Shown here: piece by piece, positions 16,244 through 23,689 of the stretch
Position numbering within the stretch: the stretch's first letter is position 1
How the letters are laid out: every line of letters begins with the position of its first letter
NCBI GenBank assembly: GCA_003838065.1
Contig: QZAC01000022.1
Location: 1-50,119, forward strand
Length of the DNA stretch: 50,119 nucleotides
Direction of reading: 5' to 3'
Origin: Methanocalculus sp. MSAO_Arc2
Lineage (GTDB): Archaea > Halobacteriota > Methanomicrobia > Methanomicrobiales > Methanocorpusculaceae
Program-made: the position numbers and the translations under genes
The notes under the pieces: generated by a model
Seen by the model: the letters and a program-made list of their open reading frames with translations, nothing else
The model's database searches: none
What the model was told of the DNA's origin: nothing

Positions 16244-17077
16244 ATGTATGTCATGATCGTTCCCTGTATCCCTGATCCATCTCTCCGGGCAGAAGGGATC
16301 ACAGGAGATGAGGATATGAGGGCATATGCACGCTGTCTTGAGCGGTGCAAGGTATTTGGGCTTGATGTCGTCTTGCTCCCCTGTCCCGAAACACTGTATC
16401 TTGGAAAGAATAGGGCACCGGGTTCATTTCTGGATCGCCTCGATACAGATGAGTTCTCTTCACTTCTTGACGAACTCGAATCAGTTGTCAGAAAGATCAT
16501 TTTTGAACGGGGAGAACCTCTCTGCATTGTCGGAGTCGATTCTTCACCTGCCTGCGGGGTAAAGACCACCTGGTTTGCGTCAGATGAAAAAAGCAATCAT
16601 CGTGGTGCATTCCTCTCCCGATTTCCTGAAATCCCGGCGATTGATGTGTATGATTTTGCACGGTACCGGGTATACCTTGCCTCCCCTCTCTTTTCTGAGG
16701 CGGAACGCCGGTACAACGAAATGATCCGCGATCTCCTCACCACTCATTGCTTTGAAGTGTACTTTCCGCAGGAGGTTGGCCAGGATACCAGTTATCGGCC
16801 ATACGAGGCGATGGAAGCGATCTTCAATTCGCATTGTGCAGCACTTAAAAATTGCGACTGGATGGTGGCGATCATAGATGGATCAGATGCTGACTCAGGC
16901 ACTGCATGGGAGATGGGATATGTCTGTGCCCTCGGCATACCGGTCATCTCCCTCAGAACAGACTTTCGTCAGGTTGGCCAGAATGAGTATGTGAATCTGA
17001 TGCTCGAACTCTCATCAACTGTGGTGACAAAGAAAGAAGATCTTCCCCGCGCCCTTATCTCTCCCCTGTACCATTGA
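16244..17077 (+). CDS. TudS-related desulfidase domain fused to nucleoside 2-deoxyribosyltransferase domain
   Basis: A 277-residue two-domain protein. Residues 1-135 resemble the CD3072-type relatives of the thiouracil desulfidase TudS (DUF523 superfamily). Three cysteines are placed as [4Fe-4S] ligands, C8 (VPCIPD), C47 (LLPCPETLYLG) and C104 (DSSPACGVKTTW). Residues about 141-277 are a nucleoside 2-deoxyribosyltransferase fold, with YLASPLFSEAERRYNE at its start and DGSDADSGTAWEMGY, where E223 matches the nucleophilic Glu. The combination suggests repair or salvage of thiolated nucleobases or nucleosides; this is inference. Starts at 16244 or 16253 are both possible, without a ribosome binding site. 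The 3' end overlaps the convergent acyl-CoA synthetase gene by 23 nt. Confidence 0.75.
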   Translation: MYVMIVPCIPDPSLRAEGITGDEDMRAYARCLERCKVFGLDVVLLPCPETLYLGKNRAPGSFLDRLDTDEFSSLLDELESVVRKIIFERGEPLCIVGVDSSPACGVKTTWFASDEKSNHRGAFLSRFPEIPAIDVYDFARYRVYLASPLFSEAERRYNEMIRDLLTTHCFEVYFPQEVGQDTSYRPYEAMEAIFNSHCAALKNCDWMVAIIDGSDADSGTAWEMGYVCALGIPVISLRTDFRQVGQNEYVNLMLELSSTVVTKKEDLPRALISPLYH

Positions 17078-19118
17078 ACCTGGTATGTCGTGAAGCGCCC
17101 AATACTTCACCAGCAGACCTGAACAGGTCTTCTAATTCTGAGAAGACCGGGACACTTCCTCTTTTTAGGACAGATATTCCCGGTTTGACCGATTCGCCAC
17201 CAGGTAGTGCTGCAAGCACCATATTCCTGGTATGTTCTGAGAACCGGACGATCTCAAGTCCGACCTGTTTTGGATCGGCGATAGCTGTTGGTGCTGAGAT
17301 GATGATAGCGATATCCCAGAAATCCTGGTCTTTGAGCAGGAGATCGAAGACCTTTGCAAATCTTCCCGCAGTTGAGTCACCAATCATATCGATTGGGTTT
17401 CTTCCGCTCCACCCCGGGGGGAGGATCTCGTTCAACTGTTCCCTGAACTGATCCGGGAGCGGAACAAGTTCAATATTGTTTCTCTCGGCATAATCAGACG
17501 AAAGAACCGCAAATCCTCCGGCACTCGACACTACAACAGCCCTTCTCCCCTTCGGAAATCCCTGCCCGGCGAGTATCCCGCCTATTTGAAATGCGGACCG
17601 GATCGAATCAGCAGGCACAACTCCTGCCTGCTGAAAAGCTGCACGGTAGGTCTGATAGTCTCCTGAAAGCGATCCGGTATGGGATGCAGCCGCAGCCCTC
17701 CCGATCCGGGAACTTCCTGATTTGATGGCGACCACCGGCGTATCTTCTGCAACACGGATGACGGTATCGAGGAACCGCCGACCATCCCTGATCTCCTCGA
17801 TATACAGGATGATTACACGGGTGGCCTCATCCCGTGCGAGGAGATCGATATAATCGACAAACCCGATATCGACCTGATTACCAACACTGATAACAGCTGA
17901 AAATCCAAAATCCTCAACAATACTCCAGTCGATGATGGTTGTGATCAATGCCCCGCTCTGGGAGATGAAGCCAAATGGGCCAGGTAGAGCGGAACTGTTG
18001 TTGAATGTGGTGTTGATCTGTTCTGGTGGAATCATGATTCCCAGACTGTTTGGGCCAATAATCCTGATCCCACCTTCCTGCGCAATTGTTCTCATATCCT
18101 CTTCAAGCCGCGCACCTTCATCCCCGGCTTCCCGGAATCCAGACGCAATGACCACGGCTGATCTGACTTTTTTTTCCACACACTCGCCTATGATCGAAGG
18201 GACCAGCTTTGCCGGAACAGCAATCACTGCCATACCAACCGGATCTTCAATATCGGTGATCCTGGCATACGTCTTTCGCCCCAGGATCTGATCGTACTTT
18301 GGGTTAACCGGATAGAGAGGTCCTGGAAAAGAGAGGAGGTTCCTGGTAATGGTATACCCGATCTTTCCCTGATCAGGGCTCGCACCGATAACCGCAATTG
18401 ACTGCGGTTTAAGTATATCGGGATCGAGCGGCCTGCGCTTTCGTATATCCGGCTTCGGCTGTTCACCAGCAATGAACCGGACATCAACAGCGATACATCC
18501 GTCTTCGTACAGGATCAATGGATTAATATCAAATTCGGTATATTCGGGATGATCGCAGAAGATTCTGGCTGCATTCACAAGAGCAGAGATCAGTGCCTTT
18601 TCATCGCGTGGAGGCTCATCCCGGAATCCCCGGATCAGGCGGTATCCCCGGATCTCCTGTATCATTAACCTGATCTCCATTTCATCGACTGGCAGGACCC
18701 GAACCGCAGTATCTCTGAGGATCTCGACGAATTTTCCCCCAAGCCCGAAGGTGATCGTCTTTCCAAACGCCGGATCTGTCGCACCCCCGATCAGGATCTC
18801 AAGACCCTCTTCTGCCTCCTCCTCAATCCTGATTCCGGTAATCCTCGCATCAGGTTTCTGTTCCTGGACACGGGCAAGGAGATCACGATAGGATCTCCTG
18901 AGATCTCCTTCCTCTTGAATACCCAGGATGACCCCGGAGACATCACTTTTATGGAGGATATCCGGAGATTCGATCTTCAGGACGACCGGATAGCCGATTG
19001 AACCGGCAATCTCTGCTGCATCATCTTCCGTCGTTGCGAGCCCTTCCTGCGGAACCCGGATGCCATATGCCTTGAGAAGATCATAGGCATCCCTCCCGGA
19101 TATATGCGTTTTGGACAT
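17055..19118 (-). CDS. ADP-forming acetate/acyl-CoA ligase, beta-alpha fusion
   Basis: Interconverts acyl-CoA + ADP + Pi with acid + ATP + CoA. The 687 residues contain the beta (ATP-grasp_5) part first, about 1-220 (GIRVPQEG, YPVVLKIESPDILHKSDVSGV, DINPLI). The alpha part follows: a CoA-binding Rossmann domain at about 232-330 (SIAVIGASPDQGKIGY, YPVNPK), then succinyl-CoA-ligase-like domains (GPNSLG, FISQSGAL, VAIKSGSS). ASHTGSLSGD holds the candidate phosphohistidine. Most described single-chain enzymes have alpha before beta, so the order here is permuted. Without closer comparison the acid substrate (acetate, propionate, aryl acids) is open. It lies downstream of a PEGA protein gene on the same strand but behind a terminator, so it is likely transcribed separately. 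Confidence 0.88.
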   Translation of the reverse strand: MSKTHISGRDAYDLLKAYGIRVPQEGLATTEDDAAEIAGSIGYPVVLKIESPDILHKSDVSGVILGIQEEGDLRRSYRDLLARVQEQKPDARITGIRIEEEAEEGLEILIGGATDPAFGKTITFGLGGKFVEILRDTAVRVLPVDEMEIRLMIQEIRGYRLIRGFRDEPPRDEKALISALVNAARIFCDHPEYTEFDINPLILYEDGCIAVDVRFIAGEQPKPDIRKRRPLDPDILKPQSIAVIGASPDQGKIGYTITRNLLSFPGPLYPVNPKYDQILGRKTYARITDIEDPVGMAVIAVPAKLVPSIIGECVEKKVRSAVVIASGFREAGDEGARLEEDMRTIAQEGGIRIIGPNSLGIMIPPEQINTTFNNSSALPGPFGFISQSGALITTIIDWSIVEDFGFSAVISVGNQVDIGFVDYIDLLARDEATRVIILYIEEIRDGRRFLDTVIRVAEDTPVVAIKSGSSRIGRAAAASHTGSLSGDYQTYRAAFQQAGVVPADSIRSAFQIGGILAGQGFPKGRRAVVVSSAGGFAVLSSDYAERNNIELVPLPDQFREQLNEILPPGWSGRNPIDMIGDSTAGRFAKVFDLLLKDQDFWDIAIIISAPTAIADPKQVGLEIVRFSEHTRNMVLAALPGGESVKPGISVLKRGSVPVFSELEDLFRSAGEVLGASRHTRFNGTGER

Positions 19119-19221
19119 AGCTGTAGCGAAATAGGACTGGAGAACTCTTTACCTTATCCTGTATGGTCAGTCTGTATATTGCATAAGAGAACACAGTGAA
19201 GGTTCAAACGATTGTATATTC

Positions 19222-19253
19222 AAAAAAAATGTGGGTGAGAGCTGTCTACTCTC
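19222..19253 (-). terminator. Hairpin plus T8 terminator of the five-PEGA gene
   Basis: On the minus strand GAGAG-tagacag-CTCTC (19237-19253) overlaps the stop-codon region and is followed by a short spacer and eight T (19222-19229). It separates the PEGA gene from the acyl-CoA ligase gene. Confidence 0.65.
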
Positions 19254-20580
19254 GTCTTCCAACAATGAAGATCGTGCCAAGCAGAGCCAGTGCACCGATA
19301 ACTGCAACCGGCAGGCCTCCCGAGGGAGTGGGGGGCGGTGGCACTGGTATTGGTGACATGGTCGCAGTAACCGGTGCCATCTCTCCGGCACTCACCTGGA
19401 TCGTGCTTATCCAGTCGCTGTATCCACTCATCTTGAGGGTGATGGAATGGGTTCCTGGAGAGAGATCCGGTACAATTGCGGGTGCATAACCGCGGAAGAG
19501 GTTATCGACGTACACTTCAGCGCCAGAGGGTACTGAATTGACGTTCAAACTCCCTGTTGTCTGTGGCTCTGGCTTTGGGTTCAGGGTAGCGGTAACATAC
19601 TTGACCCCCCCTCCGGTTACCATGACACTGATCCGATAATCTTCATATCCTTGTTTGCGGAGCATGAGCGTGTAGCTCCCGGGAGAGAGGCCGATGATAT
19701 CAAAGTAATCATTGGCCATTGTTATCCCCTCATAATCACCGTCCACAAAGATTGACGCTCCGGAAGGATAAGATTGCACAGCGATTGATCCGGTTGTCGG
19801 ACCCTTTGGCCTGAGATTCGCATTTATATTCGTTGTATCACCGGTATATACCCTGAACGTGGTCGTGTAGGTTTCATACCCTGCAAGCCTGAGTTCCAGG
19901 GTATGGCTTCCGACATCGAGCTTTCCAACCGTTGTGGGGGTGAACCCGCGATACTGCCCGTCCACGTACACATCTGCCCCTTTTGGACTCGAAGTGACTG
20001 ACAGATATCCCTTTTCAGGTTCTCTTGGTTCAAGCACTGCGTGAACCGGTTTTGTCTGTCCGGCACTCACCTGGTAGTCATAGGACCATGACCGGTACCC
20101 TGAATACTCAACCTGAACGCGGTGTTTTCCTGGATCTACCTGGGTCATCACCGGGGTCGTCCCCACATAATGGCCATCAACCCGGACGGTGGCACCGGAT
20201 GGATTGGATGATATGTCCAGCCATCCACGCTCGGGTGGAGGCGGGGGTTCTTTTCTCTCAAGTGTCACAAAGATCTCTCTGACCTCTCCTGCACCGGGAT
20301 GTGGTGCTGAAACAGTTTTTGAGTAATAGCCACTCTTTGAGACGATGATCGATTGTGGCGGTGTTGCGGTTACATACACCCTGATGTCAACAGGTGTTCT
20401 TCCTTCATACCTTCCATCAAGGTTTATATCGGCACCTGACGGATCCGACATAACGCGGATGATCCCTACGTCTCCGCCAATTGTCTCACCTCCATTGAGA
20501 ATAACGGCGGTAGCTGGAGCTGTTGCTGCAAAGATCAGAACGCCAACAGCAACAACGATAATTGAGCGTGTCAATAACAT
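19246..20580 (-). CDS. Surface protein with five PEGA domains
   Basis: A 444-residue secreted, membrane-anchored protein. Residues 1-27 form a signal peptide. Five PEGA repeats follow at about 39-108, 118-185, 190-257, 263-336 and 342-409, each with the pattern SxPSGAxVxVDGxxxGxTP...LxxGxHxxxxxxxGYxxxxxxxxV. A proline-rich linker (PVPPPPTPSGG) precedes a C-terminal membrane helix (about 424-441) ending GRRE. PEGA modules are small beta-sandwiches thought to bind envelope components; the tail resembles C-terminal anchors of archaeal surface proteins. TTAAATA near 20614-20622 could be its TATA box. A second PEGA protein lies about 290 bp upstream on the same strand, suggesting a cell-envelope cluster. 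Ligand unknown. Confidence 0.88.
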   Translation of the reverse strand: MLLTRSIIVVAVGVLIFAATAPATAVILNGGETIGGDVGIIRVMSDPSGADINLDGRYEGRTPVDIRVYVTATPPQSIIVSKSGYYSKTVSAPHPGAGEVREIFVTLERKEPPPPPERGWLDISSNPSGATVRVDGHYVGTTPVMTQVDPGKHRVQVEYSGYRSWSYDYQVSAGQTKPVHAVLEPREPEKGYLSVTSSPKGADVYVDGQYRGFTPTTVGKLDVGSHTLELRLAGYETYTTTFRVYTGDTTNINANLRPKGPTTGSIAVQSYPSGASIFVDGDYEGITMANDYFDIIGLSPGSYTLMLRKQGYEDYRISVMVTGGGVKYVTATLNPKPEPQTTGSLNVNSVPSGAEVYVDNLFRGYAPAIVPDLSPGTHSITLKMSGYSDWISTIQVSAGEMAPVTATMSPIPVPPPPTPSGGLPVAVIGALALLGTIFIVGRRE

Positions 20581-20743
20581 GAGATTACCACAATAGGAGA
20601 TACAGAAATGAGAATATTTAATTATTGTGTATTGATTTGATTGGTCTGATTCTCCTATCTGGTTGAAACCACCGCTTTTCCATATCTGATCTAATCAATG
20701 ATGAACACCGGATCATCGGTCGTATTCCAGGGATATTAGAAAG

Positions 20744-20899
20744 ATGGCGGACTACCCCTGCTTCATCATCAAGATACGAAATGAAGGTGCTATGGAAGTA
20801 GCAGCACGGCTTGTTCTCTGGCTCAATAAGAAACGCCCTCTTAAAAACGTTGTTTCAGATGCCTGGTGTGGTTATTTCCTCAATCTGATGAATATATAG
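20744..20899 (+). CDS. Possible 51-residue small protein
   Basis: An ATG-initiated frame in the gap between the two PEGA genes, on the opposite strand, reads MADYPCFIIKIRNEGAMEVA then ARLVLWLNKKRPLKNVV. It ends at TAG 20897-20899, overlapping the end of the downstream PEGA gene by 28 nt. The composition is protein-like, with an amphipathic helix and a basic segment, but no ribosome binding site or TATA box is clear, and I recognise no family. It may be real or chance; the remainder of 20581-20743 shows nothing more. Confidence 0.25.
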   Translation: MADYPCFIIKIRNEGAMEVAARLVLWLNKKRPLKNVVSDAWCGYFLNLMNI

Positions 20900-21597
20900 A
20901 ACACGGCTCCAGCGAGTGCCAGTGTCCATCCTGATGCTACGGGAGTTTGCGGAACTCCGTCCTTAGGTGTTGGTGATGGAATTGGCTCAAGCGATTGTTC
21001 GATAAGGGTTGTTGCGTCCGGAAAGATCGTCACAACTCTCCTGTAGGGAGCATATCCTTCATGGGTTACCCTGACTTCATATGTCCCGGCTGAAAGGGCT
21101 GTCTCTAGCGGGCTTGTTCCGTAAAACCGGCCATCAACCTCGATCAGGGCTCCAAAGGGCTCAACAGTCACCTTGAGCAGACCGTGTGTTCTCCTGGGTT
21201 CTTCTTCAAGTGTTAATGCTGCCCTCCTCAGTGTTATTGTGGTTGTCACGTATGTTGCACCGCGCAGGTCTCTTCGGGTACGCGGCTCGGTGACGGCATA
21301 CACGGTATATGTTCCTGCATCAAGTCCTATACCGCCGGTATTCCATTTATATTCCCAGCGGCCAGATGAGAGAACTCTCACTTCGGTGTAGTGACCTGCA
21401 GCGGTGGAACGTGTTGGAGCATGCAGGGGAGCACCGTCTGGGTCCAGATTTGGCCCTGTCATGAAAAGATACACTGTCCTTTCTCCGGGTGCTGAACCAG
21501 AAAGAGGTACCGTCTCGCCAAGTACCGCTTCAAGACCGGTTCCGCCGGTGGCCAGCATCCCGGCGATGAGAACCGTTGCGATGAGAATCCGGTGCAT
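20872..21597 (-). CDS. Surface protein with one PEGA domain
   Basis: A 241-residue exported protein. I start it at ATG 21597 because a signal peptide (MHRILIATVLIAGMLATGG) begins there; the frame is open further upstream inside the YgiQ gene. Residues about 28-128 form a beta-rich module with LDAGTYTVYAVTEP, of a kind seen in Methanomicrobiales S-layer and surface proteins. One PEGA domain spans about 139-204 (VEPFGALIEVDGRFYGTSP). A proline/threonine linker and a C-terminal membrane helix (about 222-238) end in IRLRK. Its 5' end overlaps the 3' end of the YgiQ gene by 68 nt, so it may be co-transcribed with it. Function likely structural or adhesive. Confidence 0.8.
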   Translation of the reverse strand: MHRILIATVLIAGMLATGGTGLEAVLGETVPLSGSAPGERTVYLFMTGPNLDPDGAPLHAPTRSTAAGHYTEVRVLSSGRWEYKWNTGGIGLDAGTYTVYAVTEPRTRRDLRGATYVTTTITLRRAALTLEEEPRRTHGLLKVTVEPFGALIEVDGRFYGTSPLETALSAGTYEVRVTHEGYAPYRRVVTIFPDATTLIEQSLEPIPSPTPKDGVPQTPVASGWTLALAGAVFYIFIRLRK

Positions 21598-23440
21598 GAG
21601 ATCTACTATAGCGCTTTCCTGATAATGTTTTTTCTCTTCGTTCAGGGTGCACGAGAGCACCGGGTCCATATCCGATCAGGTCATACCGTTTTGACAGTCT
21701 GAGCCCTTCCCGGATGAGATGGCTGTTCTCAGGATCCATATATCTGAGAAATGCCCTTTGAATCTTCCGTTCCCTGCCCTTTGGAACATGAACCGTATCC
21801 CCGGTAACAGGATCGATTCCTGTATGAAACATCGTGGTAGATCGTGTCAACGGCGTTGGAGTAAAGTCCTGCACCTGTTCTGGTGCAAGTCCTGTCTCTT
21901 TGATGTAGCAGGCAAGATCGATCATATCGGGTATGGTGCATCCAGGGTGTGAGGAGATCCAGTACGGGAGCAGGTACTGCCTTCCTTTCCCTTCTGGACG
22001 GATACTCTCAAATTTTCTTCTGAACTCCTCAAACGCTGTGATATCTGGTTTATTCATCAGGCAGAGCACATGCGGGACAATATGCTCGGGTGCAACCTTC
22101 AACTGCCCGGATGTATGGTGGCGGGCAATCTCTTCAATATAACCACACTGATCGGCAACAGCAAGGTCGAACCGGATGCCTGATCTGCAGAATACATGCT
22201 TTATGCCCGAAATCTGGCGGAGACGCCTCAAAAGTGAAATCAGTGGTGCATGGTCTTTTCTGAGCATGGGGCAGTCCGGTCCGCAGTCCCGATCTGAACA
22301 GGTGCCTCTCTTCATCCATTCCGGGCAGAATAGACCGTACATGTTCGCCGAAGGGCCGCCGACATCCTGGATTGTACCATGGAATCTCTGCATCCTGCTC
22401 ATCCGATCCACCTCAGAAGCGATAGAATCTTCGCTCCTGCTTGAGACAATTCTTCCCTGGTGATGTGATAGAGCGCAGAAGGAACAGTTCCCAAAACAGC
22501 CACGGTGTGAAATGACCGAATAGCGGACTGGCTCAAGTGCCGGGATCTCTTCACGGTATGATGGGTGAGCAGCCCGGGTAAAAGGGTGATCATAGATTGC
22601 ATCAAGTTCGGCTGTTGTTGGTGGTAATGCAGGCGGATTCTGGATGATAACCATTTTTGGATGAGGCTGTGCCACTATCCTTCCCCGGATTGGGTCCTGT
22701 TCGCGGGCATATGCGGCATAAGATTGTGCATATTGGATTGGATCGTCCTGTACGCGTGTGAAATCCGGGAGCAGAACCATACCGTCTGTATCAAGGGACC
22801 TCCATTCTGAAAGTGGCATCCGAAAGCATGTCCCCCGGATATCACGAATGGTTTGGATTTGATATCCTTCATGTACCCGATCGGCGATCAACCGGAGTGT
22901 TCGCTCGCCCATTCCATAGACCAGTAGATCGGCGGGAGAATCTGCAAGAATTGACTGCCTGACCCTGTCTGACCAGTAATCGTAGTGTGCAAACCGCCTG
23001 AGGCTTGCCTCAATACCTCCGATGATAATCCCTGTTTCTGGTGCAATTGAACGGAGTTTGTTTGCATATACAATTGTAGCCCGGTCCGGGCGTTTTGGTT
23101 TTCCTCCAGGTGAATACGCATCTGCACTTCTTCGCTTCTTATTTGGGGTAAAGGCATTCACCATCGAGTCGACATTTCCAGCTGATACAGCAAAGAAGAG
23201 CCGGGGCAATCCGAGCATGAGAAAATCCTTTTCAGTTCTCCAGTCCGGCTGTGGGAGGATCCCGACGCTATATCCGGCGGACCAGAGGTTGCGGCCAAGG
23301 ATCGCAGCTGCAAAAGAGGGATGATCGATATACGCGTCTCCAGAGACGATGATGATATCGAACTGATCTATTCCAAGTTTTTCCTTCTCTTCAGGAGTTA
23401 TCGGAAGAAATGGAGGTTCTTGTAATTTTATTTCGTTCAT
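21530..23440 (-). CDS. YgiQ-family radical SAM protein
   Basis: A 636-residue radical SAM protein of the YgiQ family, whose reaction is not known. An N-terminal YgiQ domain (about 1-290) carries FDIIIVSGDAYIDHPSFAAA, a B12-binding-like start, and YVDTNK-like YANKLRSIAPETGIIIGGIEASLRRFAHYDYW. The radical SAM core follows with RGCFGNCSFCALSHHQGR, whose three cysteines bind the [4Fe-4S] cluster. A DUF3362-like C-terminal region contains QVQDFTPTPLT and a Cys cluster (CSDRDCGPDCPM) sits before it. Start at ATG 23440 is chosen because GGGAGAGAG precedes it directly and a 57-codon ORF ends there with an ATGA overlap. An in-frame ATG at 23470 is the alternative. Confidence 0.9.
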   Translation of the reverse strand: MNEIKLQEPPFLPITPEEKEKLGIDQFDIIIVSGDAYIDHPSFAAAILGRNLWSAGYSVGILPQPDWRTEKDFLMLGLPRLFFAVSAGNVDSMVNAFTPNKKRRSADAYSPGGKPKRPDRATIVYANKLRSIAPETGIIIGGIEASLRRFAHYDYWSDRVRQSILADSPADLLVYGMGERTLRLIADRVHEGYQIQTIRDIRGTCFRMPLSEWRSLDTDGMVLLPDFTRVQDDPIQYAQSYAAYAREQDPIRGRIVAQPHPKMVIIQNPPALPPTTAELDAIYDHPFTRAAHPSYREEIPALEPVRYSVISHRGCFGNCSFCALSHHQGRIVSSRSEDSIASEVDRMSRMQRFHGTIQDVGGPSANMYGLFCPEWMKRGTCSDRDCGPDCPMLRKDHAPLISLLRRLRQISGIKHVFCRSGIRFDLAVADQCGYIEEIARHHTSGQLKVAPEHIVPHVLCLMNKPDITAFEEFRRKFESIRPEGKGRQYLLPYWISSHPGCTIPDMIDLACYIKETGLAPEQVQDFTPTPLTRSTTMFHTGIDPVTGDTVHVPKGRERKIQRAFLRYMDPENSHLIREGLRLSKRYDLIGYGPGALVHPERREKTLSGKRYSRSHAPDSHRNGSHRRDAGHRRNRS

Positions 23441-23610
23441 CTCTCTCCCTGTTCCTCGATCCGGCAGCATGTCTGTATGTAGGTTGATTCCTTCTCCAGG
23501 TATCCCGGTACCCTTTCAGCCATTCTGGCTATTCTGCCCGGCCTTTTTACACGCATTGAGCAGATATCCTTCTTAGATTGGATCACCACGATATTCCGGT
23601 AAATATTCAT
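23437..23610 (-). CDS. Small 57-residue protein coupled to the YgiQ gene
   Basis: An ATG frame begins MNIYRNIVVIQSKKDICSM and ends CCRIEEQGER, its TGA overlapping the ATG of the YgiQ gene (ATGA), the arrangement of translationally coupled archaeal genes. A TATA-like CTTATACA at 23638-23645 lies about 31 nt before the ATG, as expected for a leaderless transcript. The product is basic (KKD, RVKRPGRIARMAERV) with three cysteines, and I recognise no family. Without this ORF the YgiQ gene would have a 170-nt leader. It may be a genuine small protein or a translated leader controlling the downstream gene. Confidence 0.45.
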   Translation of the reverse strand: MNIYRNIVVIQSKKDICSMRVKRPGRIARMAERVPGYLEKESTYIQTCCRIEEQGER

Positions 23611-23637
23611 TGTACTGTTGCGTTCAGAACAGATGAT

Positions 23638-23645
23638 TGTATAAG
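23638..23645 (-). promoter_or_regulatory. TATA box for the small ORF/YgiQ transcript
   Basis: CTTATACA on the minus strand, centred about 31 nt upstream of ATG 23610, at leaderless spacing. Confidence 0.5.
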
Positions 23646-23689
23646 ACTACTCTCCTGTTATTCCATCTGCAATGATATGGTGCTCGAAG

